Counted from the stretch's first letter, positions 1 to 10,868 are shown. The stretch is DNA of 64,000 nucleotides from Cladopsammia gracilis (GCA_022457155.1 JAJGOT010000039.1:1472001-1536000), one strand, 5' to 3'. The notes: generated from the letters alone by a model not told the origin. Program-made: numbers and translations.

Positions 1-420
1 CACTCGAGTCTGTTCCCATCACAAAGCTATAAATAGCTTGCATGTAAAAGATCTGGTGATAAGCTGTCAATTATGTCACGCTTCTCAAGTAACCACATTT
101 CCTAAAGTAAGCCACTGAATTTGAGCATCTATTTTGGATACAGCTTCGCCAATTGCTATTTTGGTCTCATTGACAGTGAGCATCATATTTTGTTTAAGAA
201 AGCATTTTACCTGGTTAAAGCAAAATTCGCAGGTATTCAGATGCGGCGAGTACGCAGGCTGGAAGAGAAGATTTCTGCCATTCTCTTGAAAAATATCACT
301 TAGCAACGGTTCGACTACGTGTCCGTGGTAAAATCCACAGTTATCCATCACTACACAGTCGCCTACCTCTAGAATTGGTGAACCATCTGCTCTTTCTACT
401 GCTAAAGCCTTGTCAAAAAA
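1..420 (-). pseudogene. DDE transposase, C-terminal half
   Basis: This is the C-terminal part of a transposase of the IS630-Tc1-mariner type, reading on the minus strand from about 420 to beyond the window start. The second catalytic aspartate lies in the motif MDNCGFYHG (near 340) and the third acidic residue in YSPHLNTCE (near 250), the spacing expected for a D-34-E triad. The reading frame stays open upstream of the first methionine to about 410, then runs into the foldback element that begins at 428. The matching N-terminal half lies at 4548-5390, so the gene was split by that insertion. A frame change within this part cannot be excluded. The copy is inactive as it stands. Confidence 0.8.
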
Positions 421-427
421 ATTAAGT

Positions 428-2212
428 GCGGATGTCTGTAAATATCAAGAATCCGCGGACAGAGGCCAAATTTGGGATTTCTTTTTATTTTACCAAAAGA
501 ACCTATTTAGTGACCTATTTTCAAAAATGGGTTTAAAAGGTTCGATTTAATTTTAATTTTTTTCAAAATTTCGATAAGTCAAAAATTAGCCTTTTGAGTC
601 CTCGGGTACTTTCATGGACCATTGAATTTTGGCCATTTTGGACCATTTTCAACACGCTCCTGTTATCGTAACATTCGGCGTCCTACAATGCCTTTTACAC
701 ACTGAATTAAAAATCTTTTTAACTTTCTTTTGCAATAAAATTTTGTCGGAAATGTTAAGATTAAAAATCATTTTGGTCTTATACAAAACACCTATCTTTG
801 CCATGTAAACAGGAAGGCAAATTTAAGCAAACTTCGAATTGGTAAAATGCAGTCTGGTATATGATTTTTAGGCAAAAAAAACAACACTACATTATAGCTG
901 AATCTGTCTTTTATTTATTCTGAAATTATTTTTGGTGGCCAGCAAATACAGCGCTACTGAGAGATTTATCCGTGAAGGCTATTTTTGGCTTGATACCAAC
1001 TTCTTATTATATTGCACTGGAAGTATTTCAATGACGGCGAGCTTAAGAACGAAAATAACTCAAGGAACTGCGAAATTGGCCCTTAAGCAGGTCTTTAAAA
1101 TTATGAAAACAACATTTACGTGTTTTTGGCTATAATATTCATATGTTTTTGTTTTTATCTAGGGCACATTGAGTTAAAATATAAGCTATAATCATATGTA
1201 TTATTGATCGACTTTTATGCCGATATATCAAAATACGGCATAAGTCTTTGAACGGCTCAAGTTAAAATAATGTTTACGTTAGCTTTTCTCGCCTTTTCCT
1301 TGTTGTAAGTAGCAAAAATACAACAAGTCTTACAGAGCTATCTAACAAAAACCATGGCTTGCTTGACATTACAGCATTTGATATTCGCAAAATGTTGTTA
1401 CAGTTTCATTATTTACACACAGTATACTCACATTGAGGAAATATATGTTGACTTCCAAATGTCGCAGACATAAAATGTAAACGGTACGAGAAAACATTAA
1501 GGACAGAAAAATATCTTCACATTTAGCGATACAACATGTAGAAATCCCTTCATTTCCCAAGGAACCATCCGTCATAAATAATAAGAGGTCAGTGAAAGGT
1601 CATAAAAAGTTGGTTGCGTGACCTAGTCAAGTTCACATACACTCCCAGTGGACCGGGAAGAGATCATTTATTAAACGAAAAAGCTAATGATGCGGGCCGC
1701 AGAAAGGCTTAATTGCATTTGACTCCCACAACCCCGGAATCGAACGAAAATAAAGGCCAACAAACCACTTGTCATTTTTCCCGTGGGTACCCCTGTCCGT
1801 TGCTACCATTGCCATGCTAGATGCGTACTTTCTATTTATAAAATACCGGTTATGGGAAGGGGTCTTATGTCCGGGGGCTTATAAGCAGCATAAAAAACCG
1901 TTTCAGAATGAGATAATAAGAAATAAGCTGAGACCAACACACAGCATTATCAGACTTATCAAAATACGTTTTTCACTTCATTTCAATATTGCTCTGCACT
2001 ATACCGTATACGTTCCTAACTGTTTATTTGAAATGGTGTAGTGTTCTGTTAAAACGTTTATATCAAGGAAATAAAGAAAAGAAGGGAAGGGCTAATATCC
2101 AGGGGGCTTATAAACGAAATATTATTTTTGTTTGCAGGTGGATGGACCTACAAATGGGGGGGGGGGGGGTGTAACTGGTATTTCACGGTATTTCCAAGTA
2201 AGGCAGTGTAAG
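428..2212. repeat. Foldback element, left arm
   Basis: Left arm of the palindrome. It pairs with 2737-4540 over nearly its whole length with scattered substitutions and small indels. Near the inner end (1850-2160) it contains a sub-repeat of the form cttataagc/ggggcttata and a homopolymer of guanines at 2157-2169 that differs in length from the other arm. Confidence 0.85.
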
Positions 2213-2736
2213 TCTTGTCGGGGTGGATTGTTTTTTTTTTTTGAGATTGAAAGGTCGAAAGAATCAGAAAGAAGGCACATTCAAAAACTAGCAAAGAAAA
2301 AGAGTTGCCTTTAAATAATAATTTATCCCAGCTGGAAATCATTGTGCAACCACAAATAAGTGTGGAACCGGAAATAAGTGTGCAACCGACCCACTCAGAA
2401 AGCTACTGATGAAACCTTTCAAGATTCTTCTGACAGTGGAGGTATAAATTTCAGCCAATCAGGTTGCTGTAGTATTGACGGAATTCAACCAGTTGGAAAA
2501 CCGTGTCTTGAATGAAATTATAATAAAATCAGTCAGGGTAATCGGTTCCTGAATCAGTGAAAGGACATGACAACGGTATCTTCAGAAAATGTCTGAAAAA
2601 TTCCCATGATTTGTGGAAGGCACTGGAATCATCAAATACTGTGACCTGGATGTTCGACGTTAGCCAAACTATCAGCCAGGGCAAGGACAAGGCCTTAATT
2701 TGGCAGCAACAGTTCCAGCATTGAGGAGGAAAGCGC
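2213..2736. other. Foldback element spacer
   Basis: Unpaired centre of the palindrome. It holds a thymine run near 2230 and a short internal direct repeat around aataagtgtg (2354-2384). I see no convincing coding region and no match to the arms. Confidence 0.6.
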
Positions 2737-4540
2737 CTTACACTGCCTTACTTGAATACCGTGAAATGCCAGTTATACCCCCCCTCACTTGTAGGTCCAT
2801 CCACCTGCAAACAAAAATAATATTCCGTTTATAAGCCCCCCCCAGGATATAAGCCCTCCCCTTCTTTTCTTTATTTCCTTGATATTAACATTTTAACAGA
2901 ACATTATACCATTTTAAATAAAAAGTTACGAAAGTATACCATATGCATAATGCAGATCAATATTGAATGAAGTGAAAAACGTATTTTGATAAGTCTGAAT
3001 ATGCTGTCTCAGCTTATTTCTTATTATTTATCTCATCCTGAAACGGTTTTTTATGCCGCTTATAAGCTCCCCGGATATAAGACCCCTGCCCCCTTAAAAG
3101 CTAACTGAAAACCCCTTTGGTATAACCGGTATTTTACGGTATGCTGTAAGAAAGTATGCATCCAGCATGGCAATGGTAGCGATGGACAGGGGTACCCACG
3201 GGAAAATGACAAGTGGTTTGTAGTATTGAATCAGTTCTCTCAGCTTCGGTCTTTATTTTCGTTCGATTCCAGGGTTGTGGGAGGCAAATGCAATTAAGCC
3301 TTTCTGCGGGCCGCATCATTAGCTTTTTCGTTTAATAAATGATCTCTCCCCGGTCCACTGGGAGTGCATGTGAACGTGACTAAGTCAGGCAACCAACTCT
3401 TTTATGACCTTTCACTGACCTCTTATTATTTACGAGTGATGGTTCCTTGGGAAATGAAGGGATTTCTATGTGTTGTATTGCTAAATGTGAAGATATTTTT
3501 CTGTTCTTAATGTTTTCTCGTACCATTTACACTTTATGTCTGCGACATTTGGAAGTCAATAGATATTTTCGCAATGTGAGTATACTGTGTGTAAATAATG
3601 AAACTAAACAACATTTTGCAGATATCAAATGCCTTAATGTCAAGCAAGCCATGGTTTTTGTTAGATAGCTCTGTAAGACTTCTTGTATTTTTGCTACTTA
3701 CAACAAGGAAAAGGCGAGAAAAGCTAACGTAAACATTATTTTAACTTGAGCCGTTCAAAGACTTATGCCGTATTTTTATACGTCGGCATAAAAGTCGATC
3801 AATAATACATATGATTATAGCTACATATGAATATTATAGCCTAAAACATGTAAATGTTGTTTTCATAATTTTAAAGACCTGCTTAAGGGCCAATTTCGCA
3901 GTTCCTTGAGTTATTTTCGTTCTTAAGCTCGCTGTGATTGAAATACTTCCAGCACAATATAATAAGAAGTTGGTATCAAGCCAAAAATAGCCTTCACGGA
4001 TAAATCTCTCAGTAGCGCTGTAATTGCGGGCCACCAGGAGTAATTTCAGAATAAATAAAAGACAGATTCAGCTATAATGTAGTGTTGTTTTTTTGCCTAA
4101 AAATCATATACCAGACTGCATTTTACCAATTCGAAGTTTGCTTAAATTTGCCGTCTAGTTTACATGGCGAAGATAGGTGTTTTGTATAAGACCAAAATGA
4201 TTTTTAATCTTAACATTTCCGACAAAATTTTATTGCAAAAGAAAGTTAAAAAGATTTTTAATTCACTGTGTAAAAGGCATTGTAGGACGCCGAATGTTAC
4301 GATAACAGGAGCGTGTTGAAAATGGTCCAAAATGGCCAAAATTCAATGGTCCATGAAAGTACCCACGGACTCAAAACGCTAATTCTAGACTTATCGAAAT
4401 TTTGAAAAAAAGTAAAACGAAATCGAACCTTTTAAACTCATTTTCGAAAATAGGTCACTAAATAGGTTCTTTTGGTAAAGTAAAAAGAAATTCGAAATTT
4501 GGCCTCTGTCCGCGGATTGTCGATATTTACAGACATCCGC
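2737..4540. repeat. Foldback element, right arm
   Basis: Right arm, the reverse complement of 428-2212. The outer end reads acagacatccgc and ends at 4540. The inner end begins at cttacactgcc, matching ggcagtgtaag of the left arm. Divergence between the arms is visible but low, so the element is not extremely old. Confidence 0.85.
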
Positions 4541-4547
4541 TCTTAAG

Positions 4548-5390
4548 CATTTCCATACCGTTAGAAGGGCCCCATAAAATGTTAAAGTAATCGATTCCTT
4601 GTATTGAGTGAAGCAGGTTTAGCGTGAAGTTTCCGTTGGAAGCGTAGCACTGGAATTCAATGGTGCGTTCGCCAAGATACGAATTACCATATATGCGATT
4701 TCCTGAAATAACGTTTACACCACACTCATCAAAAAGTGAAGAGTAGTGGAGTCTAATTGTGCAATTCGATCAAGGAAATAATCTTGATAGTTGATGTTTG
4801 TCTGACGACTCTGTCAGAACTTGAGTCAGCTTTTTCTCAGTCATCTTACAACTCCCGAACACACTTTTTTATTGCTCTTTGGTATGGCAAAAGAGGAGGT
4901 GTTGAAGCTGAGATGTGTATATACTGGGTCTACATAATTTCTCCGATTCAATGTAATCTGCAACATCCTGTGTAATAACATGTCGATCAGGTAATTGTCG
5001 CTCCGGAGGAAGAGATGTGTTGTTATCACCATAGTTTTGAACAACTTTGTGTATATAGCCAATGCTAATGCGCGCAGCATCAGAAATTTGTCTATAAGAA
5101 AACCCTTGGTGATGGAGATTGAGTATTCTCTCTCGATAAATTTGTGGCAATGCTCTTCCATTGTCGTAGATTCCATGCTGCTGATTTATTCTGAGATTAC
5201 ACTCACCTAGAATTTCAAACAAATGATACAGAGTAAAGAGAACATCATTTTGTTTCCCAAAACAGTATACAATTACACGAAAGCATCTGCTTGGTGTAAA
5301 AGTTGTACTTACCAGCACAATTTGCTGGAGCGTAGGCCATTTCTTGTGGCTAACTGGCTCCGATGCCTGAACGATTTTTTTTCCCGCCAT
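4548..5390 (-). pseudogene. DDE transposase, N-terminal half
   Basis: N-terminal half of the split transposase at 1-420. The start codon is at 5390. A likely intron runs from a GTAAGT donor near 5312 to an acceptor near 5209 or 5196. The next exon encodes a paired-type helix-turn-helix DNA-binding region (motif FSYRQISDAARISIGYIHKV). After a stop or frameshift near 4869 the frame resumes and reaches the first catalytic aspartate in LFDECGV (near 4725), then runs to the foldback insertion at about 4547. Together the two halves give the usual domain order: DNA-binding HTH, then D, D, E. Non-functional here because of the insertion and the frame break. Confidence 0.75.
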
Positions 5391-5535
5391 GAAATCTAAA
5401 CTTTTTCCAATAAAGGCGTTCCAAAAATGTCAAATATCTCTTGCTTTTGACTTTTTGTTGATGTGAGCATTCCAAAAAAATATTTACCACACACCAAAAA
5501 AATCTTGAAAAAATGTCCAAGCCTCTCTTTCAATC

Positions 5536-5541
5536 AAAGTG
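5536..5541. repeat. Polinton target-site duplication, left copy (aaagtg)
   Basis: Six bases directly outside the left TIR. The right copy at 24870-24875 reads aaggtg, five of six identical. Six-base duplications are the known signature of Polinton integration. Confidence 0.75.
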
Positions 5542-6133
5542 AGTAGTTATATACTACACTATGGCTCACAATCCGCTAAAAGTTTAGCGATAATTCTACC
5601 GCTAAACTTTAGCAATAATAACATCATCCATTTTCCGCCAACTTTTAGCGATCTTAAGTCATCACCGCTAAACTTTAGCGATTCAAAATCACCACCGCTC
5701 CAATCTAGCGGTAACCAATTGCCGCCTTCATTTAGCGTCCATCACCCTCCGCCAACTTCCGCCCAATCTCAACGGATGGTTTAAATTTTCAAACCAATTT
5801 AGTTTGAAAATCACATCGTTCAACTGCGGGCGATCCCAAGACGTGTCTGACTCCAGCTCTGCTGACGCCAGTCCCAACCACCCTTGCGGTTGGAGTGCCC
5901 CCAAGCAAGAGTGCTTGCGTAACCTTGGATACGCCATTGCAAGTTCAGAATGACTAATATTGAAAACTGTTTCCTTGCGTACACATGATTTTTAATTTAA
6001 ATGCTAATACAAGCTGGTTTCTTAGTAACAATTATCACGTGACGATTTTTCACCAATCATTGCATTACACAAAATTTTCTACAACTTGTATAAAATTCTG
6101 TGAAACTTCTACAGCTTGTATAAAATTCTGTGT
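5542..6133. repeat. Polinton left terminal inverted repeat
   Basis: Matches the reverse complement of 24297-24869 over about 0.6 kb with small indels. The outer 230 bp is rich in short palindromes of the type CGCTAAA..TTTAGCG. The inner part carries a tandem pair of ttctacaacttgtataaaat-like units (6068-6125) that recurs in the right copy. Confidence 0.9.
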
Positions 6134-6140
6134 ATTCATT

Positions 6141-6225
6141 CACCGCTAAACTTTAGCGATTCAAAATCACCACCGCTCAAATCTAGCGGTATCAAATGAT
6201 CGTTCTAAGTCTAGCGCTAGCTTAG
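6141..6225. repeat. Internal extra copy of the TIR tip
   Basis: The stretch caccgctaaactttagcg and the following bases repeat the part of the left TIR tip at about 5664-5715. It lies just inside the TIR, in the same orientation. It suggests a terminal slippage or template-switch event. Confidence 0.7.
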
Positions 6226-6240
6226 CAATATATAGTATCC

Positions 6241-6660
6241 CTAATATCCACACGGAAGCGTGTCTAACCCAGTTTCCACAGGATTTAAACATCGCTTGTC
6301 ATAAACGAATCTGAAATCCTTCTCCTGGTATTCGTTGAACACTTCTTTTGTCTTTGGGTCTCTGGCAATATGTCTTTCATTAACCAATGTGGTTCTTTCT
6401 TTTTGCTTATTGATGATTTTCTTCATTTCAGTCAAATTCAAATATTGACTATTTTCATGGTTCAGGGAGAAGCCTTTCACTTTGCATGTTATCTTTCCTT
6501 TACCTGTCATATAACTATATGACTTTGGCCCCGAGCCACACCAGTCCACAATCTTATCGCCATCTAACTCATCTGTTAATTCTCCAAGCATATCACCTGT
6601 TTCAACAGTGGCGCCTCCAGGCCGTTTCACATACCATGCACTATCGGTATCGAATCCTAG
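6241..6660 (-). pseudogene. Polymerase B C-terminal part with motif C
   Basis: The frame reads FDTDSAWY near 6650, which is palm motif C with its two catalytic aspartates, followed by about 130 residues of thumb-like sequence ending at 6241. The nearby stop and the TIR directly beyond it mark the natural 3' end of the gene. Motif B is absent because of the rearrangement described above. Confidence 0.8.
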
Positions 6661-6993
6661 TGCCGGAATATATACAATAAGGTTTCAAACTGTTTTCCAC
6701 ACACCAGTTTCCTGAATGCATTCAAAGTCATAAAACATATATTTTTCTGTGTAAGTTTTGCAGGAATAACATTGTTTATCTTCAGAGCAGCCCGTACATC
6801 GACCGCCTTTAGCTTTCGCATTTTTCATAAAGCATTCATGAGTTGACATATCGCAATATTCAAAACAATTAGAACACTTTGAATGTCCACAAGTGTGGTT
6901 TTTAAGACCATCAGTAATTGTCCGATTACAAGCCAAACACTTGGCAACCGATTCGCAAACTGAATCAATTTTTTCCCCTGGAGATGATCTATT
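6661..6993 (-). repeat. Duplicated zinc-finger/exonuclease-start segment inside the polymerase
   Basis: This segment repeats 8338-8622 plus 8127-8172 of the same gene, with the roughly 165 bp between those two blocks deleted. It is in the same orientation and nearly identical, so the duplication is much younger than the gene family. It replaces the palm region between motifs A and C. Confidence 0.85.
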
Positions 6994-7789
6994 TCTAAGA
7001 TGCGGCAACACTGGGTGATATAAACCCCGCGGTGGTAAAACTTTGCATTTGATAAAGCCAAACCATGAAGGATTAAATTCGTCTGGTTCAATTATTTTTA
7101 CCGGATGTCCTTTTGGATATTTCTTGAAGTATTGAACCATTGGATACAAGCTCACATAATCCACATAACCACCTGATTCATTTTCTTTAAAATCATAGGT
7201 CAACTTTGTTATATTTGTTAGACCGCCAAAGAATGCATCTCGGGGATCCAATGGTTCAACGCAATCTTGTCGCCAAGTTTTCTTAAATAATCTGAATTCA
7301 TTATTCTGTTTCAGTTGGCATTCTTTACTCTCCCGCAATTAATTTATATCCAGCAGCTTTTATTTTGGCATTTTTCTCAAGCATCTTTTTCCGTAATGTT
7401 GCCACATCTATTTGATTCTTGGTGTTTATTGTTGCTCCATTAAAGCACTTTTCGCACCCATGCAAGAAACAACCTTGATATTCAAATACGGTGTTTGTTT
7501 CTTTGCAAAAACCATCTATCCTATAAAATCTATCACCTAAATATAATATCTTTTCGCCACCATTCAATGCATGTTGAATATTGCAGCCATGTTTCTCCGC
7601 CAAAAAGTCTAGCCAGGCAATCGATGCTTGCGAATGTGTTTCTCTTTCGGTTTTGTTTCTGACAACCGCTATGGATCCTTCATCCAAATAATTAATCCGA
7701 TATATTGCCATGCAAACAGATCCAATCGTGATATATTGCAGTGGATCGATATTCTCGAGTTCAATAAATTCTTCACGGAATTTCATCAT
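6994..7789 (-). pseudogene. Polymerase B middle region and palm motif A
   Basis: Two overlapping frames, 7789-7325 and 7338-6994, joined by a one-base shift near 7330. The first contains a restriction-endonuclease-like stretch with an EYQGC motif and two cysteine pairs (near 7480). The second contains palm motif A (DYVSLYP, near 7150), which holds a catalytic aspartate. The frame then leaves the polymerase sequence abruptly near 6993 and enters a duplicated zinc-finger segment. Confidence 0.75.
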
Positions 7790-7851
7790 AGATCTTCTGA
7801 GAATATCTACATCTGATCGATCGGCAGTATTCGATCAGCTCTTTCTGAAAG

Positions 7852-8800
7852 TCAGACATAGTTTTCTTTGGCTCTTTCTTCATACCAAGCCAGAAATGGC
7901 TTTCGGCAAAAACTCTTCATTTGATCCGGTTCATAATATTTCTTATTCGGCATCGGACCAACATAATGCTGATTTGATTTCTTGTTGAAGAAATGTGGGA
8001 AATATCCTTTCTTTAATTCTTTCAACCCAAATGTCTTCGGAAACATTGCAAGTGATCCAAGAACAAAATTCAAGCTGTCTATGAATTTAACGCCAAATCT
8101 CTTTATTTCCATTGACATTATTTTAGTGCCGGAATATATACAATAAGGTTTCAAACTGTTTTCCACACACCATTTCAAAATAAACTGTCCGTCATAACCT
8201 CTTGCATTATGCGCCACGAATGTATAATCAGCATGTTGACCATTAAACACAAACTGACAAAAATCATCGATGTTTCGAAATATCCATTCATTTCCATTGA
8301 AATCATGAACTATTGCTAGATTCACTTTATGAATGCCAGTTTCCTGAATGCATTCAAAGTCATAAAACATATATTTTTCTGTGTAAGTTTTGCAGGAATA
8401 ACATTGTGTATCTTCAGAGCAGCCCGTACATCGACCGCCTTTAGCTTTTGCATTTTTCATAAAGCATTCATGAGTTGACATATCGCAATATTCAAAACAA
8501 TTAGAACACTTTGAATGTCCACAAGTGTGGTTTTTAAGACCATCAGTAATTGTCCGATTACAAGCCAAACACTTGGCAACTGATTCGTAAACTGAATCAA
8601 TTTTTTCCCCTGAAGATGATCTATTTCTAACATGTTCTCTGAAGCAGTTTTCACCTTTGAAAGTACGATTGCATTTCATACAATCTATTTCACGACCAGC
8701 GCAGACACCTGCGGGACAATACTTGAAACAAGCAATGCATTTTGCAGGACATTTGTGTTTGTCGCGGCGACTGTATGGCTTCTTGCATTTATGACAGTAA
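7852..8800 (-). pseudogene. Polymerase B zinc region and 3'-5' exonuclease domain
   Basis: Open from about 8800 to 7852. The first part has many CxxC and CxxxxH pairs, consistent with zinc ribbons (8800-8420). Next comes exonuclease motif I in YDFEC (near 8360), motif II in NARGYDGQF (near 8205) and a motif III-like region further on. The aspartate and glutamate expected in motif I are both present, so the proofreading domain looks intact in this piece. The frame ends with a stop at 7852, where a small frameshift leads to the 7789-7325 frame. Confidence 0.8.
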
Positions 8801-9041
8801 TACTACGTACATAGAAATGCTGGCATCGAAGCGATTACATCAAAATGATTCTTGTTTTTCAAGAGATATATTCGCTGCTCATAAGATTCCGAGCCGCCCG
8901 CGCGGTTCGATTCATCAGAAGCCGAATCTCCGGAGGAGGAATATATTATCTCATTAAATTGATCAGCATCCAAGATATTTATTTCAACTTTGAGATATTC
9001 AGCAAATCTCATAACGTCTTCAAGAGTTGACCCAAAATCAT

Positions 9042-10184
9042 TTATTTTACTGGAATTCCAGATTCTTCATGAAGTTTTATGGCTTCGGTTTGTTGTAGAT
9101 TTCTGGATTGATTGAAACCGTTTTTAATCTGTGAGTTTGTCCACTTGTGTTTATTCAAGTTTGCCATGGCGGTTACAATAGCTCTTGCCAAGCAAATCGA
9201 ATCAGAATTCTTAACAGAAATAACACATCGTTTTCGGGAAACCTCATTCTTTGTGATTTGCAATCGCCCACTGCCTCGAGGAATTTTCGTTGATTGCACT
9301 TCAATGCTGATTTCATCAAGAGGCACTTCCTTATATTCAAGTGGCCGGAATTTTTCATAAAGTTCACAAATCGATATAGTGCCATCTGTTACCCTTAAAT
9401 AGATTGTACTCAAGGGTCGATCAAGTTTGACGTGATCCACAATTATTCGGATTCTGTCTCCATCGTTAAGACCGCGTTTCTTTATGACTTTATTCAATAT
9501 TTCTCTCAAGAGGGCTATTGGATTCAACTCAATTGACATGATTGTTTTGTGATTGATTTTAATTCGATACGCATCCACGAATGTTGTGAATCTTTGATTT
9601 GTTTGTTCGCTGACCAGAATTATTTCATACGGAGACTCCGAGATCGGCTGGCCTCTTAATTCAGCAAGCTTTTGCCTTATTTCTTTCTCCCTCAAAATCA
9701 GGTCATTGTGCCGTCTTTTGCCGTTTCTCACCTGTTTGCTTACTTTCTTAAGCTTTTTCTTCAACCGTTTTATTTGCTTTTGTTTTGTTTTCAAATCAAT
9801 CGGCTCTGGTGGCGATGGAACTGTAATCCCCTCAGCTTTTGGTTGTCTTTTAGGCCTCATTTGATACTCAAGAAAGCCTTTCATTTCAGGTTTTGTTTTG
9901 ATATCCTCAAAGCCTTCCAACCCATAATGTCTAGCCATACCTTTCATCTCAGACAAAGTCTGTGTTTTTGGTTTCTTTGGCTTCGCCGTCGGAGGCATTG
10001 GCTTCGCCGCCGGAGGCATTGGCTTCGGTTTAGGTCCATGAGCAATCAAAAGCTCAATTAATTCTGCTTTTGTTTTGGCTTTGGAACGATCAGGAATTTT
10101 TAAATCACTGGCAAATTTTTGTAATTCTGAAACTCGGGCCACTTCAAGAGAGGCCCGGACAATATCTTTGTTTTGAAATGCCAT
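9042..10184 (-). CDS. Polymerase B N-terminal region with HeH/SAP-like modules
   Basis: An intact 380-residue frame. Residues about 15-50 and 75-110 look like two HeH/SAP-type helix-extended-helix units, a fold that often binds DNA. Residues 50-75 hold proline-rich repeats of the KPMPP type, and residues 130-175 are a lysine-rich coiled coil. The remainder is a mixed alpha/beta region with no motif I can name. The start at 10184 is supported by the symmetric divergent promoter directly upstream. The frame ends at 9042 and continues in another frame at 9012-8803. Equating this part with the terminal-protein-like N-terminus of other Polinton polymerases is inference. Confidence 0.7.
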   Translation of the reverse strand: MAFQNKDIVRASLEVARVSELQKFASDLKIPDRSKAKTKAELIELLIAHGPKPKPMPPAAKPMPPTAKPKKPKTQTLSEMKGMARHYGLEGFEDIKTKPEMKGFLEYQMRPKRQPKAEGITVPSPPEPIDLKTKQKQIKRLKKKLKKVSKQVRNGKRRHNDLILREKEIRQKLAELRGQPISESPYEIILVSEQTNQRFTTFVDAYRIKINHKTIMSIELNPIALLREILNKVIKKRGLNDGDRIRIIVDHVKLDRPLSTIYLRVTDGTISICELYEKFRPLEYKEVPLDEISIEVQSTKIPRGSGRLQITKNEVSRKRCVISVKNSDSICLARAIVTAMANLNKHKWTNSQIKNGFNQSRNLQQTEAIKLHEESGIPVK

Positions 10185-10254
10185 TTTTAATACAATATAT
10201 TAAAAATAAAAATAAAGAAAAAAATTAAAAAAAAGAATATATTGTATTAAAATG
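10182..10254. promoter_or_regulatory. Symmetric divergent promoter
   Basis: The 67 bp between the polymerase start (10184, leftward) and the HTH-protein start (10252, rightward) is an imperfect palindrome: 10182-10201 reads CATTTTTAATACAATATATT and 10236-10254 is its near-exact reverse complement. Each arm contains a TATA-like AATATATTGTA and ends at a start codon. The loop is almost pure A/T. This looks like one promoter element used in both directions. Confidence 0.7.
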
Positions 10255-10868
10255 AGAAACGATTTAATCAAACTTAGACTAATCAATAGCAATGGAACTC
10301 TTCAAGAAACATATGTTTTCAATGATGTTAATGAAGCTTCAAAATCTTTTCATTTAATACCTCAAACACTGAAATATGCACTCAAAATGAAAAATAAGAC
10401 AATTAAAAGAAGATGTGACAAACAAGTATTTTTAATTGAAGGATATATCTTTCCGATAAAGAGCCAATCACCATAAATAATCAAACTTTCGAAACAGCCA
10501 AAGAAGCAGCCAATTGTTTTGGTGTTACTGTGCAAACAATTTATAAGGCTCTCAGGGAGAATAAACCTAATCTCTCAAAGAAAGATGGTTTGAAACATCT
10601 TATCAGAACCCGAACACCAACTGAAAAACAGAAAAAAGTGATGATATGTGTTACCGCAAATGACTGCCCCCAATGGTTCTATTCTCTAAGCTCAATTAGG
10701 TCATTTTACGATATTTCCATCACAGAAATTCCGCTTAAGGATGGTACATTCTGTGTCAATGACACAGTGTATTTCATCAAATATCCAGACTCTTTCGCAT
10801 TATCAAACGAAGAGCTGTTGGCTTATCAAAGGAATACAATAATGAAATCACGTTTTTGTAAATTATAA
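10252..10868 (+). pseudogene. HTH-repeat protein of the Polinton (frameshifted)
   Basis: First frame 10252-10476 and second frame about 10456-10868, joined by a frameshift near 10456. I see two or three copies of a module of about 30 residues. The first two copies read FNDVNEASKSF...QTLKYAL and FETAKEAANCFGVTVQTIYKAL, which resemble the NUMOD1-type helix-turn-helix found next to homing endonucleases and in some viral proteins. A DNA-binding or regulatory role is inferred only. It is the first rightward gene from the divergent promoter. Confidence 0.5.

Larger units (their letters stand above)
422..4547. mobile_element. Foldback (long palindromic) transposable element
   Basis: Two arms of about 1.8 kb, at 428-2212 and 2737-4540, are inverted copies of each other around a 524 bp spacer. 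Both outer ends carry gcggatgtctgtaaat. The flanks show a short direct repeat ttaag at 422-426 and 4543-4547, separated from the ends by one or two bases. It sits inside a transposase reading frame that continues on both sides, so it is a true insertion and not a local duplication. No transposase gene is visible inside; short open frames in the arms (932-1135 and its mirror 3834-4034) match only because the arms match. The element is therefore probably non-autonomous. The superfamily is not assigned. Confidence 0.85.
6241..10184 (-). pseudogene. Polinton DNA polymerase B (protein-primed type), broken
   Basis: Minus-strand gene starting at 10184. Domain order is N-terminal HeH/SAP-like modules and coiled coil (10184-9042), a linker, a cysteine-rich zinc region, a 3'-5' exonuclease (8679-7852), an endonuclease-like or TPR-like spacer (7789-7325), polymerase motif A (SLYP, near 7145) and motif C (FDTDS, near 6650). 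Such enzymes copy linear element DNA from a protein primer. The gene is dead: it needs at least five frame changes, and the segment between motifs A and C, where motif B should lie, is replaced by a second copy of the zinc-finger/exonuclease start. Separate entries describe the parts. Confidence 0.88.

Noticed and set aside
932..1135. Open frame in the left foldback arm and its mirror at 3834-4034
   Set aside because: The two are similar only because the arms are inverted copies. No domain is visible and the frames are short.
9672..10061. Plus-strand frame opposite the polymerase N-terminus
   Set aside because: It overlaps the strong minus-strand frame, is rich in phenylalanine and arginine, and is explained by the reverse of the lysine-rich coiled coil.
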